The notes below the pieces were generated by a model. That model searched no databases and had not been told where the DNA came from. It saw nothing but the letters and a program-made list of their open reading frames with translations. From Pedobacter sp. Leaf216 (GTDB taxonomy: Bacteria; Bacteroidota; Bacteroidia; Sphingobacteriales; Sphingobacteriaceae), in contig NZ_LMKM01000009.1 of the NCBI RefSeq assembly GCF_001421515.1, forward strand, positions 24,316 through 88,315: a DNA stretch of 64,000 nt, read 5' to 3'. A program made the position numbers and the translations under genes. Below are positions 1-7,250 of the stretch, in pieces; position 1 is the stretch's first letter, and every line of letters starts with the position of its first letter.

Positions 1-2
1 AT

Positions 3-476
3 CTGGGTAACAATACCGAGCGGTTCGGAGATTGGGATGCTCCTTTAGACTGGAAACATATTTTTGAAAATCCAGAAATTTATCACCAGGTTTTGAACAA
101 AGCGGCAGAAGACATTCATCAGATGCCCGCGGAAATGAGGAGCAAATTTCCTAATAGTGCCGGTATCGCATTTGATGTGCTCGCCGCCTACCAGGCTGCT
201 CTTGAAAAGGGTGAAAAAGCAAAAACTGTTCTTAGGGATTCAATACGCCAACATGCGATGATGTGTGCAGATAATTCAGATACGGTGAGCCAGGCACTTG
301 AACTATCTTTGGAGCTGGATAAAGAGATTAGTTGGAGAATAAAACAATATGCCAAATGCCTGGGCACAGTAACAAAAAATTATGTGAAATGGCTGGGTGA
401 GGATTATAGGAACCGGCTTACGGTATTGATCGAAAAAATCATGTCCAGACGGGCAATGATGCTTACTGCAGTATGA
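3..476 (+). CDS. Unrecognised protein, 5' end outside the window
   Basis: The frame is open from the first bases to a stop at 474-476, so the gene begins upstream of the window and only about 157 C-terminal residues are visible. A TTG at 93 could be read as a start, but the frame continues upstream with ordinary-looking sequence (GNNTERFGDWDAPLDW), which favours a truncated longer gene. The visible part is soluble and mostly helical, with charged helices and a short CADNSD stretch. There is no signal peptide or membrane segment. I do not recognise a family. The next gene, a DUF3253 protein, follows after 45 bases on the same strand and may be co-transcribed. Confidence 0.6.
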   Translation: MGNNTERFGDWDAPLDWKHIFENPEIYHQVLNKAAEDIHQMPAEMRSKFPNSAGIAFDVLAAYQAALEKGEKAKTVLRDSIRQHAMMCADNSDTVSQALELSLELDKEISWRIKQYAKCLGTVTKNYVKWLGEDYRNRLTVLIEKIMSRRAMMLTAV

Positions 477-521
477 CCTTTCTGATGAAAGAAAAACCTG
501 TTAAATTTTCATTACAGTTAT

Positions 522-773
522 ATGCAGCAGCTCAAAGTCATATCAGAAACAATCTTATCAGTCGCTACCCAACGTGGCGTTGAAAAAAGTACCTGTCCAT
601 CCGAAATCGCACGGATGCTTTTTCCTGATGACTGGCGTAAACATATGAAAGAAGTACTCAATATCGCTATCAATCTCCAAAACCAGGGAAAAATAATAAT
701 TACACAAAAGGGCATCCCTATTGATGTGGGGCATATTAAAGGTCCTGTTCGCATTAAGATCGATAGCACTTAG
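522..773 (+). CDS. DUF3253 family small protein
   Basis: This 83-residue protein matches the DUF3253 family in length and motif order: an N-terminal helix, CPSEIARMLFPDDWR (about residues 25-39), a helix, then IIITQKGIPID and GPVRIKI at the end. The fold looks like a small winged-helix-type domain, and no biochemical function is established that I know of. It starts with ATG 45 bases after the preceding gene and is probably in the same transcript. The opposite strand of the same stretch is also open, but it has no recognisable content. The family call is from memory of its conserved motifs; function is unknown. Confidence 0.75.
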   Translation: MQQLKVISETILSVATQRGVEKSTCPSEIARMLFPDDWRKHMKEVLNIAINLQNQGKIIITQKGIPIDVGHIKGPVRIKIDST

Positions 774-985
774 TTAAGTTCTGCTATCAACTAAAAGGCG
801 CATCGGTTGTACCATTTTTCTAATTTATGGAGTTTATATTGATTGCATCACTTGGGCCAGGCCGTTTTTCATTGATGGAATGCTTATCTTCACACATGAT
901 TTTGCTTACTTTAGTTTTTTGGAGATAATTTAGTAATTCTGCCCCCATTTTGCCAAACCCTAGTTACCAATAATAAATGATTTGC
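774..985. other. Intergenic, nothing recognised
   Basis: AT-rich spacer between the DUF3253 gene and the convergent S41 peptidase gene. I see no strong hairpin terminator, repeat or small gene in it. Confidence 0.5.
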
Positions 986-2020
986 CTACAATTGCTTTTC
1001 TAATTTCAAAATCTTTTCTTTAATTTCATTTCCCGTTAATTCTGTTTTTATGTTGGATTTTAACAGATTTTCAAGTGCTACAATTTGCGCTTTTATTAAT
1101 GCTTTTTCAGAATTTACTTTTTCATCAACATTAATACCTGTATGCTCCCAATTCGTTTTTGTGACCTCATTTTTTTCAACTGATATTGGGATGAACAACT
1201 GATATTTTTTGCCAATGAAAAATACTTTTGCAGGATTTGCTGCTCCATAGGTTTTATCTCCAATTACCTTTGCAATTTTATTTTGCTGTAAATTATAAGC
1301 TAATGCTTCAGCGGCAGAAATTGTATTACTGTTTACAATGAGGTATACAGGTTTATCTAAATACTTTTTGCCATTTACTTTTTTAAATGTGTACTTCTCT
1401 TCGGTTTTATTATTATATCTGGTGTAAATCTCACTCAATTTAATTCTTTCATTAAAAAAATAACTTAAAAATAGCCTTACCATTTTGCCATCACCGCCTC
1501 GATTGTTCCTTAAATCTATAATCAAAGCATTTGTATTTGAAACAAAATTCATTGTAGCATCTAAAATTTGTTGAGCAGATTTATTTCCTTCGGGAAATCC
1601 GGTATATTCAATATAACCGATGTTTCCATCTAATCTCATCACTTTATCAAAACCATAATTCCATTGTTTGTTAATAGCATCGTATTTTTTTAGCAATTCC
1701 TTTTCATTTACTGCTTTTTCTTCTTCTTTACCCGGACGGTATAATAGATTGAAATGCAAATCATTACCGTTTTTTGTTAAATATTTTGAAAGAGATTTTG
1801 CAAATTCTGCATCAGAAAGATTGTCAAAAGTTTTAAGATCTATCTCTGATTTTAATTTTTTAGAAAGTTGATTTGCAACATCTTCAAAAATGTAATATTC
1901 ATTAATTTTATCTGCTATTTCCAATATTTGTTTATTACGTTCTGTAAAATCCTGGGCGTTCGCTTTTAAGTTGAAGCAGATTGCAACGTAGATTAACAAT
2001 AGATTAAATACTTTTTTCAT
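986..2020 (-). CDS. S41 family serine peptidase, exported
   Basis: The 344-residue protein begins with a signal peptide (about residues 1-22, ending NAQ). An N-terminal helical region is followed by an S41 catalytic core: IIDLRNNRGGDGKMVRLFL, then NSNTISAAEALAYNL holding the likely nucleophilic Ser, then VIGDKTYGAANP. The GAANP ending resembles the IRBP/tricorn-like S41 proteins rather than the C-terminal processing proteases, which carry a Lys at that point. I see no PDZ domain. It probably acts in the periplasm or at the cell surface on peptides; the substrate is unknown. It lies 3 bases downstream of the marR-like gene, so the two form an operon. Confidence 0.85.
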   Translation of the reverse strand: MKKVFNLLLIYVAICFNLKANAQDFTERNKQILEIADKINEYYIFEDVANQLSKKLKSEIDLKTFDNLSDAEFAKSLSKYLTKNGNDLHFNLLYRPGKEEEKAVNEKELLKKYDAINKQWNYGFDKVMRLDGNIGYIEYTGFPEGNKSAQQILDATMNFVSNTNALIIDLRNNRGGDGKMVRLFLSYFFNERIKLSEIYTRYNNKTEEKYTFKKVNGKKYLDKPVYLIVNSNTISAAEALAYNLQQNKIAKVIGDKTYGAANPAKVFFIGKKYQLFIPISVEKNEVTKTNWEHTGINVDEKVNSEKALIKAQIVALENLLKSNIKTELTGNEIKEKILKLEKQL

Positions 2021-2023
2021 TTC

Positions 2024-2461
2024 TTAGACTTTACAATTAGTAATTATTTTATTTAATGTGTTTTCGAGTGAATTAATCTCTTCCAACGACAAACCATTTA
2101 GTGCCGTTGCTCTATTTAGTTTCGCAATTGGGTTTATTAATTCGAGCGTTTTTTTTCCTTTTTCGGTTATTTCAAGATTAAATTTCCTTCTATCTTCTTG
2201 ATGAATGGTTCTATTTAGATAATCTTTTTTGACCATTAATTCTATCATTCTAGTGATGGATGCATTATCCTTAAATACAAGATTTGCCAATTCATTTTGA
2301 GAAATTTTGTCATCCTTGTTAAGTATTATTAAGACTAGACATTGATCTATTGTAATATCTTTTACAATTTTTGAGATATTCCTTTGTGATATTTTTCGAT
2401 ACTCCTTAATTGCTTGTTCAATCAAATAAAGTACGGTTGCTGTTGGGTTTTTGTTTATCAT
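2024..2461 (-). CDS. MarR family transcriptional regulator
   Basis: This 145-residue protein has the MarR winged-helix layout: an N-terminal dimerisation helix, a helix-turn-helix around residues 55-80 (ISQNELANLVFKDNASITRM), and the wing with the family's typical acidic/basic pattern (YLNRTIHQEDRRKFNLEIT). MarR proteins usually repress their own operon and release DNA when a small ligand binds. It is the first gene of a two-gene operon with the S41 peptidase, and two TATCAA/TTGATA palindromes overlap its promoter (see 2461-2508), consistent with autorepression. The ligand is unknown. Confidence 0.9.
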   Translation of the reverse strand: MINKNPTATVLYLIEQAIKEYRKISQRNISKIVKDITIDQCLVLIILNKDDKISQNELANLVFKDNASITRMIELMVKKDYLNRTIHQEDRRKFNLEITEKGKKTLELINPIAKLNRATALNGLSLEEINSLENTLNKIITNCKV

Positions 2462-2508
2462 ATCAATTATGTTGATACAAATATAATTGATATATCAATA
2501 AAAACAAA
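2461..2508 (-). promoter_or_regulatory. marR-S41 promoter with overlapping operator palindromes
   Basis: Reading the minus strand, TTTG (2508-2505), a 19-base spacer and TATATTTG (2485-2478) match the Bacteroidota -33/-7 promoter pattern. The perfect 14-bp palindrome ATTGATATATCAAT (2486-2499) lies between the boxes. A second dyad, TATCAA-N5-TTGATA (2461-2477), covers the expected transcription start and the start codon. The shared half-site TTGATA suggests two MarR dimers binding side by side. The boxes and palindromes are seen directly; binding is inferred. Confidence 0.7.
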
Positions 2509-2768
2509 TAAACTGATTTTTTTTAAGAGTTTTTTGATTATGCACTGATGCTCATCTCGTCTTAGCGTCTTACTAATACGAAGGCTAACAAATTATAAAT
2601 GGATCTAACAAAAAAAAGCCCATCTTTCGATAAGCTTTTAATGAGTAAAGTCAATCCGCATAAATTCGAACCTTTTTGAGCATTGTGAAGCGATATTAAT
2701 TTTTGTAAAAGTGGTAAAGAATAAGATTGTGGGATAGTAGGAGAAAGAAACTATCATAAGTATCAATT
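2509..2768. other. Intergenic, nothing recognised
   Basis: AT-rich spacer upstream of the marR promoter and downstream of the hxlR-like gene. I found no hairpin with a clear U-tract, no repeat and no convincing small reading frame. Confidence 0.5.
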
Positions 2769-3119
2769 TTATTGTTTCTTAAAAATCTTCTCTCTATGGT
2801 TCAGTCCCCAATCTTTCATAGCGTAAATAATAGGTGTTAAGGTATCGGCATAAGGTTCGAGATGATAAGAAATTTTAACGGGGTAATCTTCAACAATTAC
2901 CCTTTTAATTAGCTTGTGCTGTTCAAGATCTTTGAGCTCCTTAGCCAATACCTTTGGGGTTAATCCAGGAATACTTTCCTGGATGTCGGTAAATCGGTTG
3001 TTACCAACGCCCACCGAAATGATGATTGGTAATTTCCATTTTCCATTAATAACTTCAAGCGTATCCCTTACCGGTTTCACCGTATTGAGACATTCGCAGT
3101 AAACTTTTTTCTTTGCCAT
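2769..3119 (-). CDS. HxlR family transcriptional regulator
   Basis: HxlR winged-helix regulator. The core starts with the family's Cys region (YCECLNTVKPVRDTLEVI), followed by NGKWKLPIII, the recognition part GLTPKVLAKELKDLEQ and the wing (VKISYHLEPYADTL). I place the start at the ATG at 3119 (MAKKKVYCE). A longer frame runs to 3179, but that would add 20 residues unlike the family and would run through the repeated GGAAAG boxes. It is divergent from the NAD(P)-binding oxidoreductase at 3214, an arrangement typical of HxlR proteins that control a neighbouring redox enzyme. Many members sense thiol-reactive or quinone stress, but no inducer is known here. Confidence 0.85.
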   Translation of the reverse strand: MAKKKVYCECLNTVKPVRDTLEVINGKWKLPIIISVGVGNNRFTDIQESIPGLTPKVLAKELKDLEQHKLIKRVIVEDYPVKISYHLEPYADTLTPIIYAMKDWGLNHREKIFKKQ

Positions 3120-3135
3120 AAACAATTTAAAATTG

Positions 3136-3170
3136 CTTTCCTTAGGGAAAGTACTATACAAAGGAAAGTA
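3136..3170. promoter_or_regulatory. Possible HxlR operator (repeated GGAAAG boxes)
   Basis: CTTTCC-TTAG-GGAAAG forms a dyad (3136-3151). GGAAAGTA then recurs as a direct repeat (3146-3153 and 3163-3170) between the hxlR-like gene and the divergent oxidoreductase. This is where a regulator shared by the pair would bind. No binding data. Confidence 0.4.
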
Positions 3171-3179
3171 ATATTTCAT

Positions 3180-3187
3180 TAATTTTG
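3180..3187 (+). promoter_or_regulatory. -7 box of the oxidoreductase promoter
   Basis: TAATTTTG matches the Bacteroidota -7 consensus TAnnTTTG and lies 26 bases before the ATG at 3214. No clear -33 TTG was found at the usual distance. Confidence 0.45.
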
Positions 3188-3213
3188 TTGCACAATTCTA
3201 AAAAAATGTAATT

Positions 3214-3969
3214 ATGAACATAGGAATTATCGGTACCGGTGCAATAGGCGGTACAATTGCAAAAAAAATGGCAGCAGCTGGCCACCGTGTGAAGGTAAAT
3301 AATTCGGGTGATGCGGATAAATTAAATGCCCGTGCAGAAGAATTAGGTGTCGCAAGTGCAGCTTTAAATGATGTAGTAAAAGACGTAGATGTGATTATCC
3401 TATCAGTGCCAACGGTTGCAATTCCAACTTTGCCCAAAGATTTATTAAAAAATATTCCAGAGCATGTAATTGTGGTTGACACATCAAATTACTATCCTTT
3501 CCGTGATTCAGATATTGAAGAGATTAAAAATGGAAAAGTGGAAAGTGTTTGGGTATCTGAACAGTTGGGGAAGCCCGTAATCAAGGCTTTCAATAATTTA
3601 CTGGCAGAAACATTGGCAAACGGAGGAAAAAGACCCGGTGCAAAAGATAGAATAGCAATGGCTATTGCGGGTGATGATACAGCGGACAAAAAAATAATTT
3701 CAGGCTTAATTAATGATGCAGGTTATGATACAGTTGACTCAGGGGTGCTTTCTGAATCCTGGAGACATCAGCCAGGAACACCAGCTTACTGTACCGAACT
3801 CAATGCAGAAGAATTAAAACAGGCGCTTTCTGATGGTGAAAAAGAAAAAGCACCTTCCTTAAGGGATAAGGCTATCGCTGATCTTTCTTCTTTACCATCA
3901 TACCCAAATCATCCAGATGTAGTAAAATATAACAGGGAATTGTTTCAAAAAAATCCTAAGTCTGTTTAA
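3214..3969 (+). CDS. NADPH-binding oxidoreductase, F420 reductase-like (NPD family)
   Basis: This 251-residue protein opens with a Rossmann nucleotide-binding loop (MNIGIIGTGAIGGTIAKKMA, G-x-G-x-x-G), followed by an Arg-less NNSGDAD segment, VDVIILSVP and the later FNNLLAET region. This is the layout of the NADP oxidoreductase coenzyme-F420-dependent family (PF03807). Bacteroidota mostly lack F420, so the name should be read as a family label. The cell substrate is unknown and may be a metal chelate or a small carbonyl. It is cytosolic, with no signal peptide. It is divergent from the HxlR regulator, which probably controls it. Confidence 0.8.
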   Translation: MNIGIIGTGAIGGTIAKKMAAAGHRVKVNNSGDADKLNARAEELGVASAALNDVVKDVDVIILSVPTVAIPTLPKDLLKNIPEHVIVVDTSNYYPFRDSDIEEIKNGKVESVWVSEQLGKPVIKAFNNLLAETLANGGKRPGAKDRIAMAIAGDDTADKKIISGLINDAGYDTVDSGVLSESWRHQPGTPAYCTELNAEELKQALSDGEKEKAPSLRDKAIADLSSLPSYPNHPDVVKYNRELFQKNPKSV

Positions 3970-4170
3970 GGCAAATCCATTATAGAAAAGATCTTCCAAT
4001 TACGACCGGGGAAAGATTTGTTTTAGAAAACCTTTGGCAACTCAATTTAAAAGCGGTCAAAAACGAAATATCTAGGAACGATTTTAATATGTGTTCAGGT
4101 ATTGGATATAAGGAGAGGGTAAATCGTAAAATGTTTCATTACTGCCTACTTTTGTATCAATAGCTGCTTT

Positions 4171-4794
4171 CTATCCAATATTGAATTTTTCCCGCAGAAT
4201 TTCCGCCACTTTGCCATCAGGATTTATAGGGTGCACCAGTTTGGGTTTTACCTTTCGGTAGGTGATGGATACCCTTCTTTCCCTATGTTTGATCGCGCCG
4301 TTTACCTGGTCTTTTTTTCGGGGTGGTATGCCATGGCTCCACTTTTTGCGCGCATCGTCCTGCATAAGGTAAAGGGAGCGTCTGGGTATCTCCACATCGA
4401 TAACCTCAAGGTTGTTCCCTCTGATAAACCGCATAATACATCCGCTTCCAAGGTTTACCCCGCAGATCTGGTTTTCGTAATAAGCCCTGTCTTTGTGATC
4501 TTTTATGCCCTCTCCCGGAACATATTCGTTTATGATAACCTGGTCTGGCTCTTCGATCAGTATCTTTTGCTGCACAATTTCTTTCGATAACTGATAAATC
4601 TGTGGTGGGATTTCGATTGGGAAAGGGATCAGGTTGTAAGGTTTCTCCAGTTCGTTGCGGTAGCCGTAATATTGCAACCTTCTTGTATAATCGATAGTCC
4701 AGGTCTGGCTGTCAATTTCTGCCATTAATTGATTTTCTCTTGCTTCGTCAATAAAGTCGTGGTATAAAAATAGGCCAGGTACATTCGTTTCCAT
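4171..4794 (-). CDS. AlkB-like 2-oxoglutarate/Fe(II) dioxygenase
   Basis: This 207-residue protein has the AlkB double-stranded beta-helix pattern. The iron ligands are HKD in GEGIKDHKDRAYYENQI (about residues 95-111) and the distal His in RKKWSHGIPP. RRVSITYRK supplies the Arg residues that hold 2-oxoglutarate. YGYRNELEKP and the N-terminal FIDEAREN match AlkB homologues. The family oxidatively demethylates alkylated bases (1-methyladenine, 3-methylcytosine) in DNA or RNA. It appears to be a single gene in its own transcript. No Ada-type operator was seen upstream. Confidence 0.85.
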   Translation of the reverse strand: METNVPGLFLYHDFIDEARENQLMAEIDSQTWTIDYTRRLQYYGYRNELEKPYNLIPFPIEIPPQIYQLSKEIVQQKILIEEPDQVIINEYVPGEGIKDHKDRAYYENQICGVNLGSGCIMRFIRGNNLEVIDVEIPRRSLYLMQDDARKKWSHGIPPRKKDQVNGAIKHRERRVSITYRKVKPKLVHPINPDGKVAEILREKFNIG

Positions 4795-4868
4795 CTTAGA
4801 ACAACAACATTAATCATGTTTGTGTTCTAAGCATTTGTAATTCCCTTTATTAGCATTACTGATGCAGT

Positions 4869-5321
4869 TTAGTCTGGTTCGCAATGCTGACGAAGCTGTT
4901 TTGGCCCTTGTGGCCAAATATAGGCTGTTGTTTGTTTTTTCCATCCAAGTGATTTATAGAACCGATCGGCCCCTGGGGCAGCACTGAGATTTACAAAATG
5001 ATAGTTTTTTAGTTGATCATTCAACGCATTTACTAAGTATTTTCCCAATCCCTGGCCCTGATAGTCTGGATCTACAATGATATCTGCCAGCATTGCATAA
5101 TATCTCCCATCTCCAACAACACGTCCAAAAGCGATGAGCCGCTCCCGGTCATAAATGAAAATAGTGGTTGTGCTGATTATAAATGCATTTCTAATTTCCT
5201 CTGCGATCCGGTGCTTCCAGTTTACCTTTTGGAACAAACCAAGTACTTCTTGCCAGTTAACAGTATCCAGATTGGGATCCAGGAGGTAGGTATATGCTAT
5301 TTTCTGTGTTGTTTCACCCAT
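4869..5321 (-). CDS. GNAT family N-acetyltransferase
   Basis: This 150-residue single-domain GNAT shows the acetyl-CoA pyrophosphate loop in DYQGQGLGKYLV (about residues 87-98), preceded by the beta-strand ADIIVD and followed by NLSAAPGADRFYKSLGWKK, the usual C-terminal strand and helix. The acceptor substrate cannot be read from sequence. It lies on the same strand as, and downstream of, the susC/susD pair, separated from it by a likely terminator hairpin, and 74 bases upstream of the alkB-like gene. Confidence 0.85.
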   Translation of the reverse strand: MGETTQKIAYTYLLDPNLDTVNWQEVLGLFQKVNWKHRIAEEIRNAFIISTTTIFIYDRERLIAFGRVVGDGRYYAMLADIIVDPDYQGQGLGKYLVNALNDQLKNYHFVNLSAAPGADRFYKSLGWKKQTTAYIWPQGPKQLRQHCEPD

Positions 5322-5537
5322 TATAAATCTGTATTGATGTGATATGAAATAATGGAAACCAGAGTGAGTTCAAAAAGGTTTTGGCAGGTGGAAAATATTG
5401 GGTACCTAAAAATTCCTTGGGCAATGCAGACATCTGTTTTTTGAACTACCATTGGATCATACTTGCCGGAGATCTTTTCAATGTCCCACAGATAATAGTG
5501 ATTGCAAAAATGCCGCTGCATCGACAACCGGGATCAA

Positions 5538-5569
5538 AAGAATAGGCCCTGGTAACAGCGCCTATTCTT
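5538..5569 (-). terminator. Likely terminator of the susC/susD operon
   Basis: AAGAATAGGC (5538-5547) and GCCTATTCTT (5560-5569) form a 10-bp stem with a 12-base loop. It lies about 40 bases beyond the susD stop on the minus strand, and its 3' side is T-rich on that strand. Confidence 0.55.
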
Positions 5570-5607
5570 AAGGTAAAAATGGAAATATATTGTTCTTCTA
5601 TTTTGAT

Positions 5608-7239
5608 TTATTTGGTTAACCAAGTGTCTTTTAAAGGATCATCAGACCCGCCAAGCTGAGTATCAATCGCCTTTTTAAAGTTCTGTGTATTATAGGCTGA
5701 TTCTGTGGCCATGTACATCCATCTGCGTGGCAGTACACCATTGGCTGTTCCAATTCCGGCACCTCCGCTTAGCAACGCCGGTATTCCTGTACGGCGATAG
5801 TTATAAAAAGCTTCCCAACCAGAGTTGTTAAACATGGCCATGTATTTTTGAGTTAAAATCTGATTTAAACCTATGTTATTATCTCCTGCATAATTTATTT
5901 TAGCTAAAAATTCAGAAATATTTACAGTGGCGGTTCCCCAGGCGGAACCTTGCTTTAAACCAGTTGGATTAATTTTTACATCTGTAGATCCAATTGGGAA
6001 ATTGATGGTGATAACCTGTCCTTCTGTTAAACCGTAGTTGGCCAGTGATGCATTGATTCCCTTTAAATACCAGCTGCTTGCAGTTTGTCCTGTTACCCAT
6101 CCTCTATTAACGGCTTCAGCAATGTTGAAACACATTTCTGGATAGCCGATGAAGATAAATGGTTCGGCATTTGCTCCAGTTTGAGAAACATAATAACGGT
6201 TGTAATTTGCAAATGAATACATCCCGTTGTTAGAGTTGTTCAGCAGTACAGATTGGGCAAGGTTAATATCAGAACCTACGTAGGCAGAAAAATCACTCAC
6301 GGCCTTACCGCCTGTTACCTGTGCAGGGGCAGGGGTGGAAGTAACCAGGATACGCGGATCCTTCGTTTGGGATCCTATTGATAGATAAGTGCTACCAATA
6401 TTGGAAAAGTTATTGTAAGAATTATATAGCAAAGTATAAATTGGATATCTGTTTACCGCATTGTACACATAAACCATGTTGTCGCCATTACCCGTCATGA
6501 TCGGATACTGCGTTGGGTTATTTACGATAGCCGCAAACTTCTGTAGCACTTGTAGATCTCCATTATCCTGCGCCCTTTTGCTTAAGCTGATCAGGGTGCG
6601 CAAAGTATAAGTATTGATCAGTTTTTGCCACTGTAAGTAGGTGAGATTAAAAATATCCCCACCCGCATCAACCTTTTGCGCAGCCAGAGTGGGTGTTGCT
6701 GCAATCAGGTTTTTCATTACCGTTGAGGCGTTATCCAGCATAGCCAGCGCACTTTTGTAAACATCGTGCTGACTGTCGTAACCTGGCGTTAAATTGTTCA
6801 GGTTTCCTGCCTGTGAAAAAGGAATGTCGCCAACTCTTTGTGTTAACCAAATGCCGGAATATGCTTTGAAAAACTGTGAAAGAGCAAAATAAACATTATT
6901 GCTACTGCCGCCAGCTTGTTTAACAGATTGTTGCTCTAAAGTTATAGCATATTTTAGGATATCGTAACTATCACTGGTGTTACCGTAATTGTAGTTGTTG
7001 TTAAACCGATAGTATTGATAGTTGGAAACACTGTACTGTGCCCCTACAGACGATAATGCCCAGGGCTGTTCATCGGTACGGATCAAAGTAGAGGTTAAGT
7101 TGTTAAGCAAAAGCGATCTTGGAATAATGCCGTCAACACCCGCCACATTAGGATTTGTATCTAATTCTCCTTTTTGACAACCTATTGCCATTAAGCAACT
7201 AATGCTTAATAAGACGTGTGCTATATTTTTGAATTTCAT
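5608..7239 (-). CDS. SusD/RagB-like outer-membrane nutrient-binding lipoprotein
   Basis: The 543-residue protein begins with a lipoprotein signal (about residues 1-21; Cys after CLMAIG). It carries the SusD-like fold seen in the SusD_2 subgroup: an N-terminal TPR-like helical part, and a C-terminal region with TQKYMAMFNNSGWEAFYNYRR followed by GVLPRRWMY. SusD proteins sit on the cell surface as a lid over the SusC channel and bind the imported nutrient, often glycans or peptides. The susC gene is 12 bases upstream, so the two form one transcript. No glycoside hydrolase or sigma/anti-sigma pair is adjacent, so the substrate cannot be assigned from context. Confidence 0.9.
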   Translation of the reverse strand: MKFKNIAHVLLSISCLMAIGCQKGELDTNPNVAGVDGIIPRSLLLNNLTSTLIRTDEQPWALSSVGAQYSVSNYQYYRFNNNYNYGNTSDSYDILKYAITLEQQSVKQAGGSSNNVYFALSQFFKAYSGIWLTQRVGDIPFSQAGNLNNLTPGYDSQHDVYKSALAMLDNASTVMKNLIAATPTLAAQKVDAGGDIFNLTYLQWQKLINTYTLRTLISLSKRAQDNGDLQVLQKFAAIVNNPTQYPIMTGNGDNMVYVYNAVNRYPIYTLLYNSYNNFSNIGSTYLSIGSQTKDPRILVTSTPAPAQVTGGKAVSDFSAYVGSDINLAQSVLLNNSNNGMYSFANYNRYYVSQTGANAEPFIFIGYPEMCFNIAEAVNRGWVTGQTASSWYLKGINASLANYGLTEGQVITINFPIGSTDVKINPTGLKQGSAWGTATVNISEFLAKINYAGDNNIGLNQILTQKYMAMFNNSGWEAFYNYRRTGIPALLSGGAGIGTANGVLPRRWMYMATESAYNTQNFKKAIDTQLGGSDDPLKDTWLTK

Positions 7240-7250
7240 AAATGGAAAGA

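Noticed and set aside
3214..3969. True F420-dependent enzyme
   Set aside because: The Rossmann family match is clear, but no F420 biosynthesis gene is visible and the phylum generally lacks the cofactor; only the family name is used.
5321..5527. 68-codon frame upstream of the GNAT gene, minus strand
   Set aside because: No domain, signal or composition like a real protein; it ends at the GNAT start and overlaps the spacer with the susD terminator region. A small unknown gene cannot be excluded.
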